Positions 1 to 12,270 of a stretch of 64,000 bases of DNA are shown here, in pieces (positions within the stretch are counted from its first letter, which is position 1; each line of letters begins with the position of its first letter). Source of the stretch: Membranipora membranacea. Lineage: Eukaryota; Bryozoa; Gymnolaemata; Cheilostomatida; Membraniporidae. The notes under the pieces were generated by a model. It saw nothing but the letters and a program-made list of their open reading frames with translations, was not told the DNA's origin and did no database searches. Where the stretch lies: positions 10,745,501-10,809,500 of the forward strand of contig OU612070.1 of NCBI GenBank assembly GCA_914767715.1, in the 5' to 3' direction. The position numbers and the translations under genes are program-made.

Positions 1-136
1 ATTAACTATTTTGGGGAGTTCATCGATGCCCTCAAGCTTCCCACACAAAAGTGTTGCAGCACACTAATCCTACATAATCTTTGATTGCCATTTATTGGTT
101 CGTTTCAAACAGGCAATTGTATTTCAACAAATTTCC

Positions 137-3100
137 TTATTTCCACATACCACTTGTCATATCCAATGTCATGGTCTGCAATTCAATCTCAGGCTGAGGG
201 TTAGCCTCAGAGTCACTCTGGTATCTATCCGGAGAGGGTGGGTTCACCTCCCACCCATCAACGTCTGAGGTGAGCGCTGTCTGTGGACTTGAGCGCGTAG
301 ATTGCCATGTGGTGCTTTCATATGCAGTCTGAAAAAAAAAACAATTTAAAAATTAAGCTGATTTGAAATGACATTTAGAATGTGGCAACTGTTCAGGCAT
401 AATTCAATCCTAAAACTAAATCGACTAGGAGGGCCAACATGATCGTGGTTTAACAAAAACGGAAGCCATTAATCTCAAGGTTCATAGAGATGTAACCCAC
501 ATACCATTGTTTCCAGATCGACATCATTTTCAGCAAGGAAGCCACTCCGAACGATTGGTATAGCTGTAGAGCCCCCTTCTTCATTTCTTCTCTGGATAAG
601 ATCAGTGGTTAGGGCTGGTGTAGTATCACCCATCTGTTGCTCTTCAGTCTGTCGGGCAGAATGAAAGCTCAAGCTCAATCAGCAGCTGAAGACATTATAC
701 AGCCTATTTACCAGCCACAATACTACTAACTTTTTTCAACAGCTTACAAACACTTTATGTAAACCTCCTGTCAGAGCAATAAGAAGTTTCTTTTTTATTC
801 ACTCAACGGTACAAACACACATCGATACAGCTGTAGATGTTGAAGTGTAACAAAAATATGAAACTGAGCGCATGAGTGATGATCAGACTTTGTGGAATGT
901 AAAGTCTGTCTATTTACAACATTAACTGATATCTAGTGGAACATGGTGTAGTTCCTGCCTGTGATATGGGGGATTTTTTTATTCTCTTATGGCGGTTAGA
1001 CAGTTTCACTACAAATCCACAAAGGGCCACTCAACCGTCATTGTGAAGGGATAGGTCAGATTAGATCCATATGTAAAATCGTTACCACACTAAAATACCT
1101 GTGGGTCATGGTACATATTTTGCTTACACTTTGAACGCAATAGCTATTGACAGACAACTGTACTAATAATACTAATGGCTTTTCCCTTGCATCGAAAAAA
1201 TACATAATTTGGCCCAAATTTTTTTCTATAGACAGTTTTCTGAGCACTGATTTAGGCCTAAACTTGGAGTTGTCTTCTCTCCAGTTTGGTACTTTTAACC
1301 CACGCCGCATAGAAAAAACGTGCTGAAACATAGTTTAGGAAATAATTTTGATATTTGGATAGTCAATTACATCATTTTCTGCCAGACAAATTTCACGGAA
1401 TTTTTCATGAATTTCGTCACTAAAATTAAGATTTATCAACATTCAAGCCTCCAATGATTTGGAAACCCTGTCTCACTGGGTTTTCAATGGTACAGATTCT
1501 GAATAAAAAATCATTTTTATCTTAACATGAGCGGTTTTCAAGATAACCCTCTTTCAGCACGTTTTTCTTATGCGGTATGGGTTAAAAGTACCAAACTGGA
1601 GAGAGGAAAACTCTGAAGTAAGGCATAAATCAGAGCTCAGAAAACTGTCTATTCTGCCTTATGATACAAATACAATCTTTGCTCCACCCATCCCTTACAA
1701 GGTTACCTCTCTGACACTGACATACCATAGTGTCAGTTACAATTAAAAACTCTATTTTGGATAGCTTTTGGTTTATGTTTGGAGACTCTACAACCTTGGT
1801 ATAGGATGTGTATACTTTCATGAAAATGATATGAAGGAATGTTTGTCTGTGCGGTTGAAATTTGACTCGAATAAAATTTTACAGCCTTTCAAGTATTCTG
1901 GGATAGTTTTTTCCCTACAGAAAGGATGGTGTGATAAGAAATACTATGTCATATTATAAATTTTTTTAACTCGAAGACCCAACTAAGGCTAACTTCTATT
2001 AGTCATAATCAACTGCGGACAGGAGATTTCCAAAATTGCAAATAATTACAATTTTTTTGGTTATATTCTATGGACAAGATTAATGAAAACAAACCTGATT
2101 ACTTGGAGGTGAGTTAGACGTGGTAATGACTTCCTGTTCTACAGTAACAGTGACCTGATGTGAAGGGTGATACTCTCGAAAAGCTCCCCCTAATCCATCC
2201 CTGTAAATAAAACATGAAATGGTGTATAAATACCTCTATTTGTATCATGTTGTTAGATAAAAACTCGAGCTAAATGTTCAACAACTTTGCCCGGGCGCTG
2301 GTAGTGTCATTCACTTATCATATCCCTGGGTATGATAGTTGATGCCAGTAACAGCGACACAGGCAAACATTTATTAAAACTTGAACTTCATTCTCTTGAA
2401 TTACACCTGAGATAGAACTTGGTCACAATTGCTGTTAGATCTCTTACAATGTGCAGTGCTAAAGTATGCACAGCTAAACTGAGGAACTCCTCAGCTTACA
2501 TATATATTTGCATAAGAGATTCCATCATCATATTGTGACAAGGTCATATATTAGGACATGCACTGGATAGTATCTATACAGGTTGCCTAACCTCTACCTG
2601 CATAGACAAAGACGATGTTGGGGTTCTTGAACAAACCACAACAAAAGAGAGTAGGATATACTATTTTGTTCTGCATATTGCCCTATATCCAGATCGTAAT
2701 AATTACTTCACACCAGTGGTGTATTCATAGGAAGGGCCAGGGCACCTTTGCCCTACAAATTTTTCAGGAGGTCAATTTTGAAAAAACCCCAAAAATTACA
2801 CTGTATGAGATGTCAATCTAGTCCTGCTTCCTTATAACTTGTATGTTGTAACAGCCAAAAACTTGTCTACTGTAACCTCATATTATTAATGTAAGGCGAT
2901 ACAGAAAAACATTACCCCTCAGGGCACACTCACAATAGTGTTTGTGTTCACAACAACAACAACAAAAAATCATATTCTGATACAGTACTGATAACTAAAT
3001 AACACAATTTACAGCATAGCTGCTGTGAGAAAAAATAGTCATGTGCTAAAAGTGTGCACAAGCCATGTTGAGCATGATGTGCCTAATTTGTGACTTTAGG

Positions 3101-6100
3101 ATGCTTTTAGCTCACAAAAAAGTGACAACAGGTGCATTGCCAAATTGATCAATCAGACCCCCTTCCATTCTCCCTGATCAGACCGAGAGAAACTGTAACG
3201 CTTACCTGCTGCTCGGGCTGTTCCGATCAGCAGGAATAGGTGATGCTGTGATAACATAGTTATCATAGGGTGTATTCTCTCTGGGTACACAAGCAGGGCG
3301 CGTCTCAGCACTAGCAGTAAAGTGAGGAGTAGGCATCAATGAGGCTCCTTCTAAACTTGTACCGAGTACAGCTGAAAGGAAAGGAAATCTGTTTTGAACC
3401 AAATCTTAGGAGAGCCTAGGAGATAGTTGTCATGTATAATGTCATGGCCTCACCTAAGTAAATCCCTTATTCAGTTGAAATGCAAATCCCCAAAGCTGGA
3501 ACCTTACAAGAATTTCATTTCCATTATGACCCCAACAGACTCAATATGTAAGGACAGTCACATTTTCATTCGAAATCGTCAGACAACAACATTTCAATAG
3601 AACAGCTTAGCATCAAAATGATGCTAAGAGGGCTTTCGGGATGTCATACGCGAATGATGGGTAGCACTAACTTCCCTCAGTTTGCAGGCAGGTTGGAGTT
3701 AGTCAGTGACTGCAGTGTGATTCAAACCCAGGCGCTTTCATGTTGCTCTAACCAACTGAGCCACCCCTGCTCCTATATGATTGCCTATTATAGGTAATTA
3801 TCTGTAACCATATCTAACATGGCTTGATAGTAGTTTGTGGTTTTAAATGCTTTTTGTTTTATGTATCAAACCAGCGTTTGAGAACACAAGCTTTCTGATC
3901 AAATATATAATGCTCTATACATCCACTTCAAAGCAGCTTCCCTTTACCTTTGATAGTGTGTGTACTGGAGAACAATCAGAGGTAATCTGCTACCCCTGCG
4001 CTATTCCGAAATGAAATGTACTGACTAGCCTGATGTGTTTTTACTATCAAATACCCACTCAAAAACTTTTTATGAGAAAGACTCAGGTCTATGTATTCTA
4101 TTAGGGGTCTCACCATCATTGTTCATGGCCTCCACATCATTTTCTTGGTCTTGAGAAGACTGATTGGCCGATATGCTGAAGTCCAGCGGCTCGGCAACTA
4201 CAATTAAGAAAGTATTGTCAGGTGTCAGATACATCGGCCCATTACTCTTTCTGCCATAATCACAGGTTTTATTGCATCATTGGCAGGGCTATCATGCAAG
4301 AATGGTGATCCATGTAAATCGATAACACTACTTATTCCCCTCAGGAAAAAAGGACATTACTTTCCGAGGATCATGACAAAAAACCTAAAATGTGACGTTT
4401 CGTTGATTAAAGTGGGCTAACTTTGCCAAGATTTAGTCTTCAGAAGCTACATAGATGGATCAATCAGTCACGATAAACCACTTGGTTTCCTATCTCCTAA
4501 CTCTGTTCAAGGAGTTCTAGAATGAACTACTTGAACAGGCTAAGGTGATAATATAACTTGGACCAACAGACCACAATAACTTGACGGCTACAATACCAGT
4601 AATCGATCCATTCATGATAAATGGCAGTCTTCTCCCTCCCAGCGTATACTTTACTTTACTCTAGGGTATCGGATAGCAGATACTTACCGTGATTGTTAGT
4701 AGCACAGTATTGATGGTCCATAAGGCTATTGTTGCCCCTGTTTCTACTCAGCCAGTTAGAGCGAGACCTTTGAGACGTAGCATCAGTTCTTCTACTAGAA
4801 TTACGGGACAGGTCGGTAGGCGTCTCATTAACACATGAACTCTCCACATGGTTGATCCAGGTGTTGATTCTTCTCCTATTAATAGTAAAAACATTGTTAT
4901 TGGCTTCTAATAGAAGGTTTAGCACTTATTAGCATTCATCTGCTCCGGCTGGGTGGGGGGGGGGGGGGTTTGGGTCTCGTCAAAAGGTGGGTAAGAGCCT
5001 GGGGGCTCAGACTACATTCATTGGAGAAATAAGTGTGGTCGTATTTCCAAAAATTGATTATTTAGAACCATTTCACTGATTGGGTCATCAATCCTTTAGT
5101 CACATCTAACATTGCATTGCATGCAGGAAGTAAAACTTTAATGAGCGCTGTTATCAAGTTTACACTCTGGCTGCTTCATCGTTTACCAAACTGGAAGGGT
5201 TATTATTGAAGCTTTGATACAGCGAGTTCGTTGCAATAATGCATACTTGGTAAATAGAGTTCTGACTCTATTACCGGCATATTAACAGTGCCAACAGTTC
5301 AAAGTATGCAACAAGGCTTCTCACAGAGTGGTGTTGCTCGATCCTACCTAATACTAGCTTTGTCACGCATTCCACATGTTTTTTCTTGTGGGACTCTACA
5401 AATCACCAGTGGGCTGCATGACAAGGCTATCATAACGTATAATGTATAATGTAGGCGACAAACCCACCTTGTTTTTCGCTTATTAAAAATTCACTCAATA
5501 CAAAAATAGATTATGTTCATCTGAGTTCCAATAGAGGAGGGTAATTGAATAGACTTGATGTATGATAATGCAGGATGATGCAGGATAATAAATACAATGA
5601 GTCAGTAAATAGGCAGTCAGCTCAATGGGGTTTCATCATGAGAATTGAGTAAGTCAATAATACCAGTAGATATAATAATATCACAGAGTAAGGAAATAAT
5701 CTGTGATAACATGTAGCAGGTTTGTAATATCAATAACATTGAGCTGAGGTCGAAATATACTGCTTCTAGCGGGATTGAGACTTTTATGATGTCAGAGGGA
5801 GAAGTCTGAACGCCCTGAAGGTGTCTGCGGGGATTTCATGGCACTGAAAACTGCACTTTGTAAAATCCACGCATTAAGCAGTCTAGGCACACAGGCCGCC
5901 TGCACTATGATCAACCTAGCTTAAGAACCAAGCCGCATTGTTGGATGGCTATGGTGACTCCCAACACCAATTTGCCTCAAACAAAACAGCTATAGCACAT
6001 CACCTAGGCCTCACCGTAATAGCCTCCCACACAGCCAGACACCATAAGTTCACATTATCCATGCTATTTATATTGACACAGTGTTGCTGATCAGCAATCA

Positions 6101-9100
6101 TGAGACACTTCTGGTCAAGAAACAGGTACAACTGAAATCTTAGGGTCAAAAAGAAGAGGTAAATTACCCAGCATTCCATTCCTGTTTAGCAAGCTGCATG
6201 TCCGACCTTAAACACGTTGTCCTCAGCTGACATCCTATTGACATCAAGTGTGTATCTTTGACAGTTAGAGAAAATTTGGTCTAAGTACCTGTCATGTGCC
6301 CACCGGAATTCTTTAACTTGAGCTCGGGTTGTCACACCAAACTCCTCCTGAGGATATTTGGGTGACATGAAATCAACTCATGCCCTATCGATCAGAGATA
6401 TACATGGTAACAGTATATCATAATAAGATCATTGCAGAGCTGACACACTAACCTGTCCACGGTGTCAGCCGAGTTAATCCTAACAGGTTGAGGTCTTGCG
6501 AAATCACCACTGTCTGACACTAGAGGGCTAGCTACAGGTTGAGGAGGTGACCTCCGACCTCCTGCTGCCGCTCCTCCTCCTCGCTGCCTCTCTGAGCGAG
6601 CAGACAACTTATCACTAGACGGTGCGGGGGATACAGGGGTATCATTACTGCTCCGATAAGAGGAGTTATCTCCTACTGTAGCAAAATGGCTGCTGCTCAG
6701 ACTGGGAGATGCTAAAACAAAAACAACAGAATATTTTGTAATTTTGACATAAACTTTTCATATGTCAAGCAAAACTATCTTCTCCAGTCAGGGTGCCGTC
6801 TGGCGGGGGCAAGAGGCTGGTCGCTTAGACTAGCTACTATCTCTTACAGAATAAGAGTGGTTTTTTGCAGCACAGGAGAATACCCAACAGTCATGATCAC
6901 AGACTGCTTGTCGTGAAAGAAGAAAAAATGTGATCGTGCAACACTGAACATGGTTGGATAGTTAATAACGATAACATAACATGTCCACAATCATAAAACT
7001 TCACACAGCCATTTTTGCTGAGGTCATTTCTGATATGCCCAATCCAGAGTGTTTGGGTGTGTACGTGCATAATGGATTATGGATGTGACTAAAATATACC
7101 CTGCAAACCTTGCTTGCAATGCCAACTTGCATGACGATGCCAACTAGCTTGGCAATAATATGCTCTGAAAAGCAACAATAGCAGTCTTCAAAGCAACCAG
7201 GCTATTTGCTGAGGGCATGCCTTTATAACCAAATGGTTTGCCATATCAAAGCATATTGCCCTCGTAATAGTTATCAATCATGGCATCAGAGAGAAGCATC
7301 AATACAGTTTTGGTTAATATATTGCTGCAATGTGCCTGCATGTATGTATATACCTATAGTAACATAGAAACATCTAGACTAAACACAGTATGTTTGTCAA
7401 TTTATAGACCCACAACCAAACTTGTCATTCATTGTCCTTAGATGTTACCACAATTTAAGGACATGTATATCCTTACTCTACTATACATCCTTACTCTATG
7501 ATAAATATCCTTACACTTTGATGTTACTACACAAGATTGATATATTATTTATATGAAGTTACAAGGAAATAGTCTAGTCTATGTCAAAAAAACAAGGAAG
7601 CATTCTTAACCAAGTTATTGTGGCAACATTGTAGCAGTTTTACGGACACAAGGTAATGTTTACATATTCTCAGGTTATATTTATGCAAATAGGCCTGATT
7701 GAACTCTTTTTTGGCTGAGGTACAGGTAGTTGTTATTGTTTTTTTGCCTATTGACCACACAACCACAATCCTTTAAGTGTCATCGCTGAATGTTATGAAG
7801 TAACTGATATGATGGGCTTACCCAGTACCTACCTACATTACTCAATTCTAATTCAATTTAATCTCGCTGGGATTACATTTAGGAACAAAATGACATAGCA
7901 AATTTCGTGAACAACCTGCCAAATTGCAGTATAATTTCGCATGGTTCTTAGTGAGAGGCAATGCTCACCATGGACAGAAAGCTGTTATGAATTGCAAGAT
8001 TATGGCGTATCGTCCGTAAAGTGATGTAATAATTTGATGGAGCAGGAATAGGATGGAACAGAATTCCCCTTTTACTAGAAAATCTTTTGAAGCAATCATC
8101 ACAAGTTGTTATTTTCATGTCAAGTTGGCATACAGAACTTACCTGAAAATGCAGAATATTCGGGTTCAACGAACTCGCTGTAGCTGAAGGTGACGTGCCT
8201 GGTCGGTAGGTATGTAGGATAGAGTGTAGGTAAAGTGAGAGGTGGAGGCATAGGTAAGTAACTATACTGATCCGATATCAGCCTGTCGTCCGCCGCCGAC
8301 GATCTCACCATATCATCTACAAAGGAGCGCATCATACGTAACAGCTCCATTATTACTCATGTGTACATTATGATCTAAATATACGACTGTGCTGACTTTC
8401 CCAACAGCCTAATATGTAATAAATAGTCTAAATGTCTGAGTAAATCGTTTGTTGATGATTTAACTTGTGTATGCTGATCTTAATTAAGGAACAATGACTG
8501 GAGAGGCTGACCATAATGGTACTGCCAGTTGGGTTAGCACACAGGTTCTTGCAACTCTGAGTAGTCCGTTGCAAATGATGGAGATCTTAGTTCATATCAT
8601 TGACTCACTTAATATCTGATGCCACTGTGATATATTGTTGAAACAATCTAATGTCTTGTTGCCAAGAACATTGATGGTAATCATTAATAATAATAAGCAG
8701 CCAGGTATATAAAAAATGAATTTGGCAACATTTCTTCAGTATTATGTTTCTAGGCGGTTGCCATCAATCAATTATTTTCACCAGGATGACTTGTGGGAAG
8801 AAAAGATGCCAGTTTGGACACAAGACATTACTTAAACACTAAGGAATCGATACAAAATTGAGGATTTCACCCTCATAATTACAGACATGACTGGGTTTCG
8901 TGAATTTGGTAAATTTAAAAACAAATTTTGTCACCATAGTAACTGGCATGAATACCAAAAGTGGTGACAGCATTCAGAAAACATCAGACAGTGATGCATT
9001 CACTGTGAAACGGGCTACTGCTTTATGATTTTATTAAGATGTAGATGATATCTAGTTCACCCATTGCAGTGCACAAAAAGGGCTTGGCCCACTGCCACTG

Positions 9101-10071
9101 GCAACAGTTGCATAGAGTCACCATTCCCCCAGGGTAATTTCATAACTCGTTGCAATTTTTCTAATTTTAGTAACCATAAACATGTAAATACTTATTACTT
9201 ATACGCTCTTGGTAATAAGCCATGAATAGTAATTTCCTTATAGCACATTCAAAAATCCCTGATTGGTAGATAAGATAGGATATATTTATAGCCCTCATAT
9301 TGAGCAAAAAATTGGCAATAAAATCATCTGCTAACTAACCCTCGCCTAAGATGTCACTTAGGCCTACCTGATATGATTGGAGGTATGAATTGACCATTCG
9401 CATTGTTATTAGAGTCGGATGTGTTACTATTTCGTCTATTTTCGCTCCCGCAACTGTCCTGCAATATAACAAATGAAATAATTGGTAGTATTTTTACACC
9501 AGATCTAGAAGTAGGCCTAAGCTTTACCATTATAATTTTAACAATGTAAAGTTGACATACATAACCTACATGGTAAATTCCTCTCAAGCCTGCCACTATT
9601 TGTGTTATGGAAGAAGACAATAGATGTATAAAATAATGTCAGGAATACAAAAGAATGCGCTTGTTAGACATGTTCGGATGTCAAGAAAATGTGATCTTTT
9701 TGTGGTATATAAGCTATATTTGGTCATAAAGCATGAAGTGGCAGTGCGCCTGCTTTTTTCCTCTTCGGTAACCCTATTTCTGACATAGCTTGCCAGATTG
9801 GCCAATTGAAGTTGACAGCTGTTAAAAATATTTGAGAATAAGTGATCACCACACAATTTGAGATGAACAAATCATCCATTCTCCTTGTCTGATGAATAAT
9901 TCCATTACAACACATTCAAGCTCATAAACAATGCCGCCTATCTGCACATGAATAGAGGTATAGGTAGTACCTTTTATTAGGAATAAATTCACTCACAAAA
10001 TTTCACTAGGAATAAAGCTGAAAACGGTGTTATAATCTTACCCCGTTGAGATTTTTGTTTCCTTTCTCCAT
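137..10071 (-). CDS. Unrecognised Ser/Asn/Pro-rich protein, 11 coding exons
   Basis: I do not recognise this gene. Coding exons on the minus strand are 10071-10042, 9458-9368, 8316-8143, 6711-6449, 6347-6289, 4875-4688, 4197-4114, 3371-3206, 2200-2095, 648-505 and 328-137. They join in one frame of about 498 residues starting MEKGNKNLNG. Most of the chain is low-complexity (Asn/Ser, a Gly/Ala/Arg stretch, Ser-Pro repeats, acidic C-terminus) and looks disordered. The least simple part is a basic, probably helical segment around VDRLEEFGVTTRAQVKEFRW and RRRINTWINHVES. No signal peptide, membrane span or catalytic motif is visible. The start is the first in-frame ATG, with A at -3, so upstream exons are possible. 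The fourth donor (GTGTGT at 6448) is weak but preserves frame; the stronger GTTAGT four bases earlier does not. At the 3' end the frame stops at 137, but a good donor (GTATGT, 150) precedes the stop, so the gene may continue outside the window. Confidence 0.6.
1228..1652. repeat. Long foldback element with ~100-nt inverted arms
   Basis: The arms lie at 1228-1328 and 1552-1652 and are about 90 percent complementary by eye, around a loop of about 220 nt. The shared core in the left arm includes CTCTCCAGTTTGGTACTTTT followed by AACCCA and the CCGCATA/AACGTGCTGAAA end. The element sits in an intron of the unrecognised minus-strand gene. I see no transposase reading frame, so this fits a non-autonomous foldback or MITE-type element. 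Confidence 0.8.
3600..3775 (-). mobile_element. tRNA-derived SINE-like fragment
   Basis: Read on the minus strand from about 3775, the sequence begins like a tRNA 5' half: an A-box-like TGGCTCAGTTGG and a D arm with a GCTC/GAGC stem. A B-box-like GGGTTTGAATC follows. The spacing between D arm and B box is about ten bases too short for an anticodon arm, so this is not a functional tRNA. A non-tRNA body follows towards 3600. This is the usual build of a tRNA-derived SINE, here in an intron of the unrecognised gene. The downstream limit is uncertain. Confidence 0.55.
4955..4968 (+). repeat. Poly-G run (14 bases)
   Basis: Homopolymer of G in an intron. A matching long C run is found at 18649-18665. 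Lengths of such runs are often unreliable in assemblies. Confidence 0.9.
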
Positions 10072-10701
10072 CTTTCTATAATGCCGACAAGAATTCAAAT
10101 CTTTACCATCTGCATAACCAAAATTGAGAAAACATTAAGGATGATTGGATAGATTAAGCGTCCAACGCCCTGGTAGCACACTATCCCTAGCTCTTGCACT
10201 CAGAAAGGTTCTCAATAACCACAGGAATTGGGGGCACAGTGCATCAATGGTGAGGGTTTCAGGATTCGCTAAGTACAAAGTTAATAGATGCAGACACGCA
10301 TTTCATGACCTCTTAATCCCTCCTCGGCCTTGACAATTCACAGTCACAGCAGCTGTCTGTTCATGGCTGGTTGCATCTTCGTTACGAGTTTTGGTTATTT
10401 AAGTCCAGTTTAGGCCTGTCACACTCCTGGTAGCATTGTAGCTCGCTCAAGGCCTATGTGAATGAATGTCAGCCAACAAATTAGCCCAACAACAGGGTAC
10501 TTAGGCAATCTAGCCCCCTTCTGCTAGCCTCTCATTGACAACAAGGTTTTCATGGCAGACTACCAATCCCCACATAGGTACATTACATGATGGTGAGAAT
10601 AAACAATTTGAGGTCTTGAGGATTTCTCAAAGTTTTAGTAATAATTGAAATGAGTAAATTGAGGATAAGTTGGCCTTGCTGTTACTGCTGACTCCAGGGA
10701 G

Positions 10702-10765
10702 AATAGGTGCTCACACATGTGACATATATTAATATGTCACAACATGACATGTGTGAGCACCTATT
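10702..10765. repeat. Nested inverted repeat (19-bp perfect outer arms)
   Basis: The outer arms 10702-10720 (AATAGGTGCTCACACATGT) and 10747-10765 are perfect reverse complements. Overlapping the left arm and filling the loop is a second hairpin with arms GTGACATAT (10719-10727) and ATATGTCAC (10732-10740). The two hairpins share bases, so they are alternative or partly exclusive folds. This resembles the core of a foldback or palindromic MITE. Confidence 0.8.
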
Positions 10766-11569
10766 TTAATAAGTAGACAGAGGAGACTACTCTAAAATCT
10801 AACTTCTATTTTTGGGAGTCACATACCTTAGTATATACAGCTGTCACATCCACCTAATATGTGTCCATTTTCAACCTGCTGTCCTACACACTCCAAAATT
10901 TCAATAATTTGTTACTGTATACTCCACTTTTCAGTACTTGCTTCATAAATTCACCAAATTCCCTAGTTTTATGAGGTGACCCATTAGGATCTGGGTACAG
11001 CAGAAATTTGTGTGCCTATTTAATGTTTGGAGTTTAATTAGAGACTATGATGAGCTTCCGGTATAGCTGAGAATTAAAACATGCAGGTAACAATCTGAAT
11101 ATGTAAGCTATTCGAACAATATCATACTGACTCTCGTGATCTGACTGGGCATGTAGATCACTGATAAACTAGGCTATCATTACCACAAAGAGAATGTCGT
11201 AAGGCTAAGTATGTATCATGCGTGAATTGAATTTGCGCATGTGCAAGAACAATGAGTTTAGTCTGGATTCTAATTGCAATTTTGGTCTGGGGAGATAGGA
11301 CATCCCCTGCATGAATTGCCAGTCAACTTTAGCTAATAGTGACAATAGAAGATAACTCTTTCTAACAATTCCGCACGCATTTGTGAGTGTGCCACCAGAG
11401 CAGGTAGCCAATCAGATGGCTTCGGAATTCCGAGGCTCAATTTTGCAGAGATCAGCTCATGCCCAGAGCTGAGCATGCGCAGAATGGAACAATATTGTAA
11501 TATATAGCATATGAGTAGACCAAAATGGTACAATGTTGATAATAAAAAAAACCAACCAAGCCTGTTACC

Positions 11570-11593
11570 AATGAACTCCCTCCGGAGTTCATT
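11570..11593. repeat. Short perfect hairpin, AATGAACTCC arms
   Basis: Arms AATGAACTCC (11570-11579) and GGAGTTCATT (11584-11593) flank a 4-nt loop. A related hairpin with CCAATGAACT arms lies at 49032-49056, and both are preceded by ACC. The shared sequence suggests remnants of one small repeat family. Confidence 0.6.
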
Positions 11594-12270
11594 GCTGTTG
11601 CAATCACTGCATATTCATGTATAATAAATATGTGAACATGGAATAGTGCCTCCTAGTCTAGTCATTTCAGCCATCTAACTAAGTACTTGGATTAAGGGCA
11701 TCCTAGCACCTAGACATCTTGAACCAAGAAGTTTTACTCCTTGCTTGAATTTGAACAAGTTGCCTTTAACTACCTGTTATTTGTACACTTTCAAGCCAAC
11801 CTCTATAAATGAATAAATAAACACACCCAGCCAGTGTCTTGGTCAAAGCTTGGTTATTCTTTCATGGGACCCTGGGAAGTGGGACATTACATGCCTTTAC
11901 ATTGCGAATTGGTACATTGGCATTGTGATGTAATTGCTGCATAGCATAAGCCAAAACAGGGAGAGTGGTATGAATGAATCGGCTTGAAGAGTGCATGGGC
12001 TCCTAGGAGTTACATGCCTTTACTTTGTGCCAATTTCACATGTGACTGTCCAGTATCAACCTTGTTTTAGGTTATGCAGCAAATACACCACATGAGTGGG
12101 TGGCACCTAGGAGTGCCCAACCGTCAGTAACAAGTTACAAGTCACAATCGTATTTTTATCATCGGTCAAGTAATCACTTCCTAATACAGCAAACCAGTAT
12201 TTCCTTCATCTATTCACGTGTCCTCTGAACAGCAGGGAATAACTGTAGCCTTTCTCAATAATATAGTCAT

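Larger units (their letters stand above)
10072..12268. other. Spacer between the unrecognised gene and ALG13
   Basis: No supported gene. The spacer contains a nested inverted repeat at 10702-10765 and a short hairpin at 11570-11593. It should hold the start region of the minus-strand gene and the promoter of ALG13, but I see no clear core promoter motif. Confidence 0.5.

Noticed and set aside
1-136. Continuation of the unrecognised gene to the window edge
   Set aside because: A donor at 150 makes it possible, but no acceptor below it keeps an open frame convincingly, so no exon was called.
3721-3775. tRNA gene on the minus strand
   Set aside because: The D arm and B box are present but the spacing is about ten bases short, so no anticodon arm can form; kept as a SINE-like fragment.
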